From an uncultured Collinsella sp. (GTDB lineage Bacteria; Actinomycetota; Coriobacteriia; Coriobacteriales; Coriobacteriaceae): a stretch of DNA of 18,316 nucleotides. Positions 7,138 to 16,669 of the stretch are shown one piece after another. The stretch lies in assembly GCA_902494465.1 (NCBI GenBank), contig CABUTH010000019.1:1-18316 (forward strand). Reading direction: 5' to 3'. The position numbers and the translations under genes were made by a program. A model generated the notes under the pieces. That model saw only the letters and a list, made by a program, of their open reading frames with translations. It searched no databases and was not told where the DNA came from. Positions within the stretch are counted from its first letter, which is position 1. Each line of letters opens with the position of its first letter.

Positions 7138-7162
7138 TATTGTTAGTATAGCACTAACAATA
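7138..7162 (-). promoter_or_regulatory. 10-bp perfect hairpin just after the large pfl gene
   Basis: TATTGTTAGT at 7138-7147 is perfectly complementary to ACTAACAATA at 7153-7162, loop 5 nt. It begins one base after the TAA of the large subunit. No T tract follows, so readthrough into the small gene is expected; an mRNA processing or stability role is possible. Confidence 0.5.
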
Positions 7163-7163
7163 G

Positions 7164-9215
<2,052 letters not shown>

Positions 9216-9595
9216 TGTGTAACCACGCTCCTAGTTACGTGTAATGCGGCGCTCTCTCACACCGCTGCTTATTGAATTCTTGAATGTTCGGCTTGCACTA
9301 CCGGCTTCTTCCGTTCTTCACCACACGTTGGTGTAGGGAAAACGTTTATCCACCTTGGAACTACAACCCAAAACCCAAGATTTCACCCGTTTGAGAAGGA
9401 TAACATAGCGACCCTCTCCATCTGGGCTGTTATATGTTTCTTTTTTTATATCATAATGGCGTTTTTTACAAACCCGCAGGAAATGCGAGCGCGAACAACT
9501 ACCGTTCACCGATTTCTTTGGTATTTTTCCTTGCCTTTGTACGACGTTCACTCTAGCTGTTATGTCAGCTTTATCAGGGTAAAGTACCCCAGAGA
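9216..9595. other. Long AT-rich leader/promoter region of the pfl operon
   Basis: About 380 bases without a supported gene. The part at 9425-9475 is strikingly AT-rich for this genome and carries several TATAAA/TATAAC-like hexamers on the minus strand (for instance near 9447-9452), so the pfl promoter probably lies there, leaving a leader of about 200 nt. No -35/-10 pair with ideal spacing could be fixed. An AAACGTTT palindrome lies at 9340-9347. Nothing resembling a full FNR box (TTGAT-N4-ATCAA) was seen. Confidence 0.4.
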
Positions 9596-9643
9596 CCCTT
9601 CAGAAACTGAAGGGCGGCCACGGGATTTCCCCCGGGGCCGCCC
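9596..9643 (-). terminator. Hairpin pair after the kdgT gene
   Basis: On the minus strand a GGGCGGCC/GGCCGCCC stem (9636-9643 with 9612-9619) is followed by a second perfect 8-bp stem, CCCTTCAG (9596-9603) with CTGAAGGG (9607-9614), loop AAA. The two share three bases (9612-9614), so they compete at the junction. It begins 42 bases after the kdgT stop. The T tract is weak (TTCAGTTTC), so termination is plausible but not textbook. Confidence 0.5.
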
Positions 9644-9684
9644 TATGGCGTGGCTAGTTATTTAGCTTTGATTGCCGTTTGGCA

Positions 9685-10701
9685 TTAGGCGGCTGCGGAA
9701 GCCTTGTCGGTCGTTGCCTTGCTGTTGCTCTGCTGGCCCTCAAAATGCTTGTAGCACCAACTGGTGACCAGCGGGGTCAATATAGCCGTCACGATTGCGC
9801 AGGCAGCAACCTGTGCCGTAGCCGTCGCGAGCACGGCGCCACCGTACATGGCCCCGTTGACGCTTGCCATGGCAGCAGGCGTAGCCACATTGGCTCCGGC
9901 GCAGCTCGAAATGGCCGCACCTGCGACACCCGTGCCGCCCGTGAGCTTGTCGACCGCGATGACGGGAATTGCAAAGATCACCGAGCAGATCACGCCGAGC
10001 AGAATACCGGGAAGACCGCCATTAATGAGCTGGCCAAAGGTCATGGTCGAGCCCATGGCAAAGAAGACGAGCACGATGACGGCGGAAAGTGCCGGTGCCA
10101 TCATCTTCTTAAAGCTGGGGAAGACGTTGCCCAGAATAATGCCGACGACGATCGGCAGGATGGCACCCACGAGCGACCAGCCGATCGGAGCCTGGCCGGC
10201 AGCGCCGAGCACGATCATCGTGACCGGAGGGCCGACAACGAGCGTGGTGATTGCGACAGCGCCACGCTCGGCCTCATTGCCCATGGTGCCCATCAGACCA
10301 GCGTACATAGCGTTGTTGGCGCCGGTGCAAGCCGCCAGCATCACCATGGCAGAGATGCCAAACAGGTTGTCGTTGAACACATAAAGGATGAGCAGCGACA
10401 CGGCAACGACCACGATTTGCTTGACGGCGATGATGATGGCACCGCGGGCAGCGGCGGCAGGAGCACTCTTAAACGAAATCGTCGTACCGACGATAAGCAA
10501 AAAAGCGCCCACGAGCGGGCCTGCACCCTGCTGGGTCATGCCAAGCGTAAAGCTGCCGAGCGTTTTGAACAGATCGGGGAATAGCGTGTTGAGCAGGCAG
10601 CCCAGCAGAAGCGGCACCAAAATATTGGCACCCGGGATGGAGGACATCTTAAAGAACGGCTCCTTTGCCGCCGGCGCCTCCACCACAGTCGATTCACTCA
10701 T
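9685..10701 (-). CDS. kdgT: 2-keto-3-deoxygluconate permease family transporter
   Basis: Integral membrane protein of 338 residues that matches the KdgT family: IPGANILVPLLLGCLLNTLFPDLFKTLGSFT near the N-terminus (22-52) is the family's opening, and ten or so hydrophobic segments rich in Gly/Ala follow (for example 95-115, 165-185, 215-235, 275-300). E. coli KdgT imports 2-keto-3-deoxygluconate by proton symport; the exact substrate here is inferred. The C-terminal tail is Ser/Thr/Ala-rich and probably cytoplasmic. AAAGGAG lies 8 nt before the ATG. It lies 108 bases after a KduD-like dehydrogenase gene on the same strand, with a hairpin between that could lower its expression relative to the first gene. 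No kdgK/kdgA kinase or aldolase is in the window. Confidence 0.86.
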   Translation of the reverse strand: MSESTVVEAPAAKEPFFKMSSIPGANILVPLLLGCLLNTLFPDLFKTLGSFTLGMTQQGAGPLVGAFLLIVGTTISFKSAPAAAARGAIIIAVKQIVVVAVSLLILYVFNDNLFGISAMVMLAACTGANNAMYAGLMGTMGNEAERGAVAITTLVVGPPVTMIVLGAAGQAPIGWSLVGAILPIVVGIILGNVFPSFKKMMAPALSAVIVLVFFAMGSTMTFGQLINGGLPGILLGVICSVIFAIPVIAVDKLTGGTGVAGAAISSCAGANVATPAAMASVNGAMYGGAVLATATAQVAACAIVTAILTPLVTSWCYKHFEGQQSNSKATTDKASAAA

Positions 10702-10758
10702 TTATATCTCCTTTTGATGCGTGTGGCACGCGGTCGCACGCTCCTGTGCCAGAAAGAA

Positions 10759-10790
10759 GGCGACGGTCCCGAGTCGCAGGAGCCGTCGCC
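10759..10790 (-). terminator. Hairpin between the dehydrogenase and kdgT genes
   Basis: GGCGACGG at 10759-10766 pairs with CCGTCGCC at 10783-10790, with a TCC/GGA extension inside. On the minus strand it is followed by TTCTTTCT. It lies 19 bases after the dehydrogenase stop and 57 before the kdgT start. It may be a partial terminator (attenuator) within the operon, or a full one with a separate promoter for kdgT. Confidence 0.55.
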
Positions 10791-10809
10791 GAATTAACGT
10801 CGCGGGGTA

Positions 10810-11559
10810 TTACCCGTCCAGAACGATGCCACCGTCGCAGTCACCGATCTCGCCGTTCACGAAGCTGGCGAGGTCGGAGGCAAAGAAGAGCACCATCTGC
10901 GCAGGCTCGCTGGCCTGGGCGGCACGGCCCAGAGGAATACCGTTGATGATGCGCTGAGAGTTCTCGTCAGAGAGAATCGAGGTCATATCGGTCAACGTGA
11001 GCGACGGGCACACAGCGTTGCAGCGAACGCCGAACCTACCGCCCTCCTTGGCGACTGCCTTGGTTAGACCGTTAACACCGGCCTTGGAGCTCGCGTAAGC
11101 CGCGGTGCCGAGCAGGCCGCCGCCGATCTTGCCAGCAACAGAGCTCACGTTGACGATAGTGCCGGCATGGGCAGCCTTAAAGTGCGGGTACACGGCGTTC
11201 ATCATGGTAAAGGTGCCGTTGAGGTTGATGTCGATGGTACGGCGCCACTCGGTGTCGTCGATCTCGTCGAACTTCTTGGTGCTGATGACGCCAGCGCAGT
11301 TGATCAGGATATTGGTTTGCGGCAGGTCTGCGAAAATCTGTTCGACGGTCTCGCGCGCCTTGGGCGCATCAGCGACATCGAGCTGATAAAACTTGTTGCC
11401 CTCGCCAAGCTCGGCCACAGCGGCCTCGCCCTTAGCAGCGTTCCTTGCGATGAGCGCGACATGTCCGCCGCCCGCGACGATGCCCTTGGCGATCTCGAGG
11501 CCAATGCCCTGAGTGCCGCCCGTGACAATCGCGGTCTTGCCCGTGAAGTCAAATGCCAT
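10810..11559 (-). CDS. Short-chain dehydrogenase, KduD-like
   Basis: Classical SDR of 249 residues with a Rossmann fold. The nucleotide-binding TGGTQGIG is at 13-20, NCAG at 87-90, N114, and the catalytic S140, Y155 and K159 (YASSK). KduD (2-keto-3-deoxygluconate / 2-deoxygluconate dehydrogenase) is a close match in length and start (FxxTGKTAIVTGG), and the adjacent KdgT permease supports a sugar-acid role; a FabG-like oxoacyl reductase or other sugar dehydrogenase cannot be excluded. The ATG at 11559 is preferred because GGGGGA lies 7 nt upstream and SDR homology begins two residues in; the open frame continues 39 codons further upstream without family resemblance. It is the first gene of the dehydrogenase-permease pair and diverges from marR. 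Confidence 0.85.
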   Translation of the reverse strand: MAFDFTGKTAIVTGGTQGIGLEIAKGIVAGGGHVALIARNAAKGEAAVAELGEGNKFYQLDVADAPKARETVEQIFADLPQTNILINCAGVISTKKFDEIDDTEWRRTIDINLNGTFTMMNAVYPHFKAAHAGTIVNVSSVAGKIGGGLLGTAAYASSKAGVNGLTKAVAKEGGRFGVRCNAVCPSLTLTDMTSILSDENSQRIINGIPLGRAAQASEPAQMVLFFASDLASFVNGEIGDCDGGIVLDG

Positions 11560-11923
11560 GACTCCATCCCCCTTTATATAAGGTGTCTCCTCGCGGGAAG
11601 TTGGAGCATCGCACGTGGCGATTATATGAGTCCCAGTCGTCATGGTGGTGACAACCCCTCGCCTAACCGCGTGCATGATAGTTCTTTGAAACGCTGCAAT
11701 TCTTGAATGATTTTAATTCTTTATGCGTTCTTTATATTGCCTAGCAACCAGGTAGTTTTTGGGACATGCCTAGAGATCTGCCCTTAACTTTGCTGGCACC
11801 GACGGTGTACGGAGATCGCCTAAAGGCAGTTTTCTAGGCATGTCCCAAAAATCTTCCGTATAGGGCGCGCGTGCAGGGGTATCATCTTCCACCGAAAATA
11901 GTTTCTAGTGTTAGGGGTTTTCG
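11560..11923. other. Divergent intergenic region between the SDR and marR genes
   Basis: 364 bases with no supported gene. For the SDR (minus strand) there is a perfect TATAAT at 11626-11621, about 60 bases before the start codon. The best -35, TTGTCA at 11654-11649, is 22 bases away, too far, so the promoter is only tentative. On the plus side the region contains a 96-bp MITE-like palindrome and then the inverted repeat over the marR start, both listed separately. The part at 11695-11745 is AT-rich and featureless. Confidence 0.45.
11756..11851. repeat. 96-bp MITE-like inverted repeat
   Basis: The ends are perfect 19-bp inverted repeats: TTTTTGGGACATGCCTAGA (11756-11774) and its complement (11833-11851). 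A further 12 bp inward match at 9 positions, giving 31-bp arms. The central 34 bases contain a small CACC-GAC-GGTG hairpin. There is no coding capacity and no clear target duplication at the edges. It starts with T5 and ends with A5, the reverse of a terminator. The form suggests a non-autonomous transposable element, but large regulatory RNA structures look alike. Confidence 0.6.
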
Positions 11924-11932
11924 GTGGAAGAT
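11884..11932 (+). promoter_or_regulatory. Perfect 15-bp inverted repeat over the marR start
   Basis: ATCTTCCACCGAAAA (11884-11898) and TTTTCGGTGGAAGAT (11918-11932) are exact reverse complements, 19 bases apart. The right arm contains the GTG start of marR and the spacer contains its AGGGG ribosome site. As DNA it is a candidate MarR operator for autorepression; as RNA the pairing would hide the start codon. Confidence 0.6.
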
Positions 11933-12373
11933 ACCGATTTCCATGAGCTTGGACGCCAACTCCTTACCGAGTTTGGCAGCATGCATCAGCGCGTTTCGCG
12001 CTTTGCGGACAAAGCTCTCGGCGGCGAGATGGCCGTCATGCGCGCCCTCATGCTCGCTGGCGGTTCGCTCACGCCGAGCGAACTCGCAGATCGCGCCTGG
12101 GTCTCGAGTGCCCGCATCGCCAATATCCTACGCGCTCTCGAAGCCAAGGGCTGGGTCGAGCGCGAGCACTCAAAGACCGACCGTCGTCGCGTACACGTCA
12201 CGGTGACCGACAAGGGATTCCATGATCTCGAAATCAAGCGTCGGGAATTCGAGGACCGCACCGCGGCCTTCCTCGAGCAGTTCGGCGAAACAGATACCCA
12301 AGAGATGGTGCGTCTTCTAAGACGTGCCAACGAAATTATCGACCGCAACCAAGAAAGGAGAGATGCCGAGTGA
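11924..12373 (+). CDS. MarR-family transcriptional regulator
   Basis: 149 residues with the winged-helix layout of MarR: a recognition region SLTPSELADRAWVSSARIANILRALE (48-73) and the wing HSKTDRRRVHVTVTDKG (82-98), where DRR and the T-KG turn are family hallmarks. Amphipathic helices at both ends would form the dimer. The GTG at 11924 is the best start: AGGGG lies about 6 nt before it, and the next in-frame ATG (codon 20) would remove the first dimer helix. It overlaps the following ABC gene by 3 bases (GTGA), so all three genes should be co-transcribed. It most likely represses the operon and responds to a compound the transporter exports; the ligand is unknown. Confidence 0.88.
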   Translation: MEDTDFHELGRQLLTEFGSMHQRVSRFADKALGGEMAVMRALMLAGGSLTPSELADRAWVSSARIANILRALEAKGWVEREHSKTDRRRVHVTVTDKGFHDLEIKRREFEDRTAAFLEQFGETDTQEMVRLLRRANEIIDRNQERRDAE

Positions 12374-14739
12374 GGATTCTCAAGCTCTTTAAAAAGCATA
12401 TCCTTGCACTGTTCGCAGCTATCGTACTTATCGTAATCAGCTGCAACGCCGATCTGGCGCTGCCTACCTATATGAGCGACATCGTCGACGTGGGCGTACA
12501 GCAAGGCGGTATCGCCTCGCCCGTACCCGACACCATCCGCGCCGAATCGCTCGACGACCTCGAACTCTTTATGAGCGCCAAGGACGCCAAGGCTGTGGAG
12601 GCCGTGTTTAGTAAGGCGGACAATAACGGCATTCGAACGTACAAGGGCACCGAGGAGGAGCGCGCCGACGGCGGCAAGATTGCCGACATCATGAGCCTGC
12701 CCGAGACCGTCGTCCTTTCGTTCAACCAGGGCATCGACGCCGACTCCATGGGCGACATGACCGGCGCATCCACCGAGGCAAGCGATGGCGGCGCCGCTCA
12801 GACCATGCCCACCCCCGAGCAGATGGCGGCGATGACGCCCGAGCAGCTCGCCGAGATGCAGCAGAAGGCCGCAGCCGCGCAGAGCATGCAAAAGCAGATC
12901 GACGCCGACGGCGGTAAGATCACCATGAAGAGCCTGCGCCTAGGCGTTGAAGGCGGTCTTATCGATCAGGGCAAGCTCGTCGAGGGCGCCAACGATATGG
13001 CTGACAAAATGGGCTCCATGTCGGGCTCCATCGTCACCCAGCGCGCCGTGAGCTACGTGCAGGACGAGTACAAGGCACAGGGCATCGACCCCGCCGACGT
13101 GCAGAACGCCTACCTGGGCCGCATGGCGACCACGATGTTTGGTCTGTGTCTGGTGTCGCTGGTCGCCACCATCCTGACCGGCGCCGTGGCTTCGCGCACC
13201 GCCTGCTCCATCGCCCGCGACCTGCGCCGCGAGACCTTCAACAAGGTTATGCACTTCTCGCCGGCCGAGGTGGGCAAGTTTAGCCAGGCCTCGCTCATCA
13301 CCCGCTGCACCAACGACATTCAGCAGATTCAGATGGCCGCAACCCTGTTTATCCGCATGTGCCTGATGGCTCCCGTCATGGGCATCGTCGCCGTCATGCG
13401 CGTCCTGGCCAACCACACCGGCCTGGAGTGGACCATCGCTGTGGCCATCATCGCGGTTTCGGCTGTCGTCGGCGTGCTCATGGGCCTCACCATGCCCAAG
13501 TTCAAAAAGATGCAAAGTTTTGTGGACCGCGTGAACCTTACCGCCCGCGAGCTGCTCGACGGCCTGATGCCCATCCGCTCGTTCAACCGCGAGGAGCATG
13601 AGCTCGAACGTTTTGACAAGGCATCACTCGACCTGATGACCACGCAGCTCTACACCAACCGAGCCATGAGCTTTATGATGCCGCTCATGATGCTCGTCAT
13701 GAACTGCATCACCGTACTTATCGTCTGGTTTGGCGCGCAGGGCGTGTCCGACGGCGTGATGCAGGTCGGCAACATGATGGCGTTTATTTCCTACACCATG
13801 CAGATCGTCATGGCGTTTATGATCCTCACCATGGTTTCGGTCATCCTGCCCCGCGCCGAGGTCGCAGCCGAGCGCGTGGAAGAGGTCATCACCTGCCCCA
13901 CGAGCATCAACGACCCTGCCTCGCCCAAACTGCCCGCAGCCAGCGCGCCGCGCGGTGAGCTCACCTTCCGCGACGTGAGCTTCCAGTACCCCGATGCCCG
14001 CGCCGATGTCATCAGCGGTGTGAACTTCACCACGCACGCCGGCCAGATGCTCGGCATCATTGGCTCCACGGGCTCGGGCAAGTCCACGCTCGTGCAGCTG
14101 ATTCCGCGCCTGTACGACGTCACGGGCGGCAGCATTTCGCTCGACGGCATCGACGTGCGCGACATGACCCTTTCCGAGCTGCGCCGCCGCATCGGTTACA
14201 TCCCGCAGCAGGGTCGCCTGTTCTCGGGCACCGTTGAGAGCAACCTCAAGTTTGCCGGCGACATGGTGAGCGATGATGACATGCACCAGGCAGCGCGCAT
14301 CGCACAGGCCGAGGACTTTATCGCCGAACGTGAGGACGGTTACGACTCCCCCATCAGCCAGGGCGGCTCCAATGTCTCGGGCGGTCAGCGTCAGCGCCTG
14401 GCCATCGCCCGCGCGTTGGCCAAAAAGCCCGAAATCGTGGTGTTCGATGACTCGTTTAGCGCCCTCGACTACAAGACCGACGCGCGTCTGCGCGAAGAGC
14501 TGGCCAAAAACGTTACCGACGCCGCGCTCGTGGTCGTGGCCCAGCGCATCGCGACTATCATGCACGCCGACCAGATCATCGTGCTCGACGACGGCCACGT
14601 AGTGGGCACCGGCACGCACGAGGGGCTGCTGCGCAGCTGCTCGGCGTACCTGGAGATCGCACAGTCGCAGCTTTCCGCCGAGGAGCTGGGGCTTACCCAA
14701 GAAGAAATTGCAGCCGTCATGGAAGGAGGCGAGCGCTAA
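12370..14739 (+). CDS. ABC half-exporter with degenerate ATPase site and large extracellular insertion
   Basis: Membrane-spanning region fused to an ATPase domain, 789 residues against the usual 570-620. The excess is a hydrophilic block at about 45-250 between TM1 (8-28) and TM2 (252-275), predicted outside the cell. It includes a Met/Gln/Ala/Pro-rich stretch at 146-177 with a tandem TPEQMAAM/TPEQLAEM repeat. ATPase motifs: Walker A GSTGSGKST (565-573), signature VSGGQ (669-673), Walker B VVFDD, where D694 replaces the catalytic Glu, and Q725 replaces the switch His (VVVAQR). Such replacements are known in one half of heterodimeric exporters such as TM287/288 and BmrCD. The GTG start overlaps the marR stop, with AAAGGAG 9 nt upstream. 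Its partner is the next gene. Substrate unknown, probably a drug or metabolite. Confidence 0.9.
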   Translation: MRILKLFKKHILALFAAIVLIVISCNADLALPTYMSDIVDVGVQQGGIASPVPDTIRAESLDDLELFMSAKDAKAVEAVFSKADNNGIRTYKGTEEERADGGKIADIMSLPETVVLSFNQGIDADSMGDMTGASTEASDGGAAQTMPTPEQMAAMTPEQLAEMQQKAAAAQSMQKQIDADGGKITMKSLRLGVEGGLIDQGKLVEGANDMADKMGSMSGSIVTQRAVSYVQDEYKAQGIDPADVQNAYLGRMATTMFGLCLVSLVATILTGAVASRTACSIARDLRRETFNKVMHFSPAEVGKFSQASLITRCTNDIQQIQMAATLFIRMCLMAPVMGIVAVMRVLANHTGLEWTIAVAIIAVSAVVGVLMGLTMPKFKKMQSFVDRVNLTARELLDGLMPIRSFNREEHELERFDKASLDLMTTQLYTNRAMSFMMPLMMLVMNCITVLIVWFGAQGVSDGVMQVGNMMAFISYTMQIVMAFMILTMVSVILPRAEVAAERVEEVITCPTSINDPASPKLPAASAPRGELTFRDVSFQYPDARADVISGVNFTTHAGQMLGIIGSTGSGKSTLVQLIPRLYDVTGGSISLDGIDVRDMTLSELRRRIGYIPQQGRLFSGTVESNLKFAGDMVSDDDMHQAARIAQAEDFIAEREDGYDSPISQGGSNVSGGQRQRLAIARALAKKPEIVVFDDSFSALDYKTDARLREELAKNVTDAALVVVAQRIATIMHADQIIVLDDGHVVGTGTHEGLLRSCSAYLEIAQSQLSAEELGLTQEEIAAVMEGGER

Positions 14740-16595
14740 TGGCAGACGAGACCAAGACCCAGATTCCCAAGCCCACCCGCCAGCGTGGTCCCATGGGCCG
14801 CATGGGCGGCATGCGCCGTGGCGAAAAGGCCAAGGACTTTAAGGGCACCATGAGGCAGCTGCTCGGCTATATCGGCCAGCACAAGATTGCCGTGTTTGCC
14901 GCCGTCGCCTTTGCCGTGTGCTCGGTCATCTTTAACATTGTGGGGCCAAAGGTGCTCGGCCAGGTTACGACTAAGCTGTTCGAGGGCTTGGTTGCCAAGG
15001 TCAACGGCACCGGCGATGTCGACTTTGCCTGGATCGCCAAGACGCTCGGCTTTTTGCTCTGCCTGTATCTGGCAAGCTCTGTTTGCAGCCTCATCCAGGG
15101 CTGGCTCATGACCGGCGTCACGCAAAAGATTTGCTACCGCATGCGCAAGGAGATCGCCGCCAAGATCGCCGTCGTGCCGATGAGCTACTTTAACGGACAC
15201 AGCAAGGGCGACGTGCTCAGCCGCATCACCAACGACGTCGATACGCTCGGCCAGTCACTCAACCAGAGCGTGACACAGCTCATCACGTCGGTGACGCAGA
15301 TTATCGGCGTGCTCGTCATGATGCTGTCGATCAGTCTGCCGCTTACCGGCGTCACCGTGCTCACGCTGCCGGCTGCCGCGATTATCCTGACCGTGATGAT
15401 TCACTTCTCGCAGCCGTACTTCCGCGAGCAACAGCAAGTCCTGGGCGCCGTCAACGGCATTATCGAGGAGGACTTTGCCGGCCAGAACGTCATTCAGGTG
15501 TTCGACCGCGCCGAGGCCTCGATCGAGGAGTTCGACCGTCAAAACGACCGACTGTTTGTGAGCGGTTGGCGCTCGCAATTCCTGTCGGGCCTGATGATGC
15601 CGCTTATGAGCTTGGTGGGCAACATGGGCTACGTGGGCGTTGTCGTGGTGGGCGCACAGCTCGCGCTGACCGGCAATGCCACGCCCGGCGACATCCAGAG
15701 CTTTATCCAGTACGTTCGCAACTTTACGCAACCTGTGCAGCAGCTGGGCAACGTGAGCAACACGATGCAGTCGATGGCCGCTGCCACCGAGCGCGTCTTT
15801 GAGTTCCTGACCGCGCCCGAGGAGGAGCAGAAGGCCGACGCCCAGATTCCCGAGAAGCGCCCCGGCCACGTTGAGTTTGACCATGTCAAGTTTGGCTACA
15901 CGCCCGACAAGACCATCATCCACGACTTTAGCTGCGAGGCGCAGCCCGGTCAGACCATCGCCATCGTCGGCCCCACCGGCGCCGGCAAGACCACGCTCAT
16001 TAAGCTGCTGCAGCGTTTCTACGACGTGGACGGCGGTTCGCTGCGCGTCGAGGGCGTCGACGTGCGCGACTGGGACCGCGCGGCACTGCGCGGCGAGTTT
16101 GCCATGGTGCTGCAGGATACCTGGCTGTTTAACGGCACCATCCGCGAGAACATCCGCTACGGACGTCCCGATGCGACTGACGCCGAGGTCGAGGCCGCCG
16201 CGCGCGCCGCACGCTGCGACCACTTTATCCATACGCTCGCCGGCGGCTACGACTTTATGATCAATGAGGAGGGCACCAACCTCTCACAGGGCCAGCGCCA
16301 ACTCGTGACCATCGCCCGCGCCATTTTGGCCGACCGTCCGGCGCTGATTTTGGACGAGGCGACCTCCAACGTCGATACCCGCACCGAGGAGCTTATTCAG
16401 CGCGCCATGGATGCGCTGATGCAGGGCCGCACGAGCTTTGTCATCGCGCATCGCCTGTCCACGATCCGCAACGCCGACGTAATCTTGGTGATCCGCGACG
16501 GCGACATCGTCGAGAAGGGCACACACGACGAACTGCTCGCCCAGGGCGGCTTCTACGCGGACCTGTACAACTCGCAGTTCGACGAAGCGGCGTAA
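14739..16595 (+). CDS. ABC half-exporter with canonical ATPase site
   Basis: 618 residues: a basic, Gly/Met-rich N-terminal tail (1-34), six predicted membrane helices (about 45-345), then the ATPase domain. Motifs are canonical: Walker A GPTGAGKTT (411-419), signature LSQGQ (515-519), Walker B ALILDE with catalytic E540, and switch H571 (IAHR). This is therefore the catalytically competent partner of the previous protein, whose own site is degenerate; together they should form one heterodimeric exporter that hydrolyses ATP mainly at one composite site. The ATG overlaps the preceding stop (TAATG) and has GGAAGGAGG 9 nt upstream inside the preceding gene, indicating translational coupling. The original operon terminator, just after the stop, has been split by an insertion sequence. 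Confidence 0.93.
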   Translation: MADETKTQIPKPTRQRGPMGRMGGMRRGEKAKDFKGTMRQLLGYIGQHKIAVFAAVAFAVCSVIFNIVGPKVLGQVTTKLFEGLVAKVNGTGDVDFAWIAKTLGFLLCLYLASSVCSLIQGWLMTGVTQKICYRMRKEIAAKIAVVPMSYFNGHSKGDVLSRITNDVDTLGQSLNQSVTQLITSVTQIIGVLVMMLSISLPLTGVTVLTLPAAAIILTVMIHFSQPYFREQQQVLGAVNGIIEEDFAGQNVIQVFDRAEASIEEFDRQNDRLFVSGWRSQFLSGLMMPLMSLVGNMGYVGVVVVGAQLALTGNATPGDIQSFIQYVRNFTQPVQQLGNVSNTMQSMAAATERVFEFLTAPEEEQKADAQIPEKRPGHVEFDHVKFGYTPDKTIIHDFSCEAQPGQTIAIVGPTGAGKTTLIKLLQRFYDVDGGSLRVEGVDVRDWDRAALRGEFAMVLQDTWLFNGTIRENIRYGRPDATDAEVEAAARAARCDHFIHTLAGGYDFMINEEGTNLSQGQRQLVTIARAILADRPALILDEATSNVDTRTEELIQRAMDALMQGRTSFVIAHRLSTIRNADVILVIRDGDIVEKGTHDELLAQGGFYADLYNSQFDEAA

Positions 16596-16621
16596 AACCG
16601 GCGGCAAACAACCGCAATACC

Positions 16622-16638
16622 CAAAAACGGGGGCGCAG
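16622..16638 (+). terminator. Left half of the exporter operon terminator, split by the IS
   Basis: The arm CAAAAACGGGGGCGCAG, 27 bases after the exporter stop, is complementary to 18101-18117, which is now 1.46 kb away. Removing the IS and one target copy restores a 16-bp stem (one G-T pair), a 6-nt loop aatgaa and a T6 tail: a textbook bidirectional terminator. Confidence 0.85.
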
Positions 16639-16642
16639 AATG

Positions 16643-16645
16643 AAC
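16643..16645. repeat. Target site duplication AAC, left copy
   Basis: The three bases AAC just before the IS are repeated at 18099-18101 just after it. A 3-bp duplication is usual for IS150-group elements. Confidence 0.7.
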
Positions 16646-16669
16646 TGAACTGCCTCCCATTTCTTGGAC
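16646..16669 (+). repeat. Left terminal inverted repeat of the IS
   Basis: Begins TGAACTGCCTCCC and ends TTGGAC; matches the right end at 19 of 24 positions. Part of it (16653-16663) also forms the left arm of the internal terminator/ribosome-site hairpin. Confidence 0.85.

Noticed and set aside
9340..9347. AAACGTTT palindrome upstream of pflB as a LacI-type operator
   Set aside because: Only the 8-bp core matches; the outer TGTC/CA bases of the fructoside operators are missing.
9318..9551. 77-codon minus-strand open frame upstream of pflB
   Set aside because: No ribosome site, AT-rich promoter-like composition and no recognisable protein.
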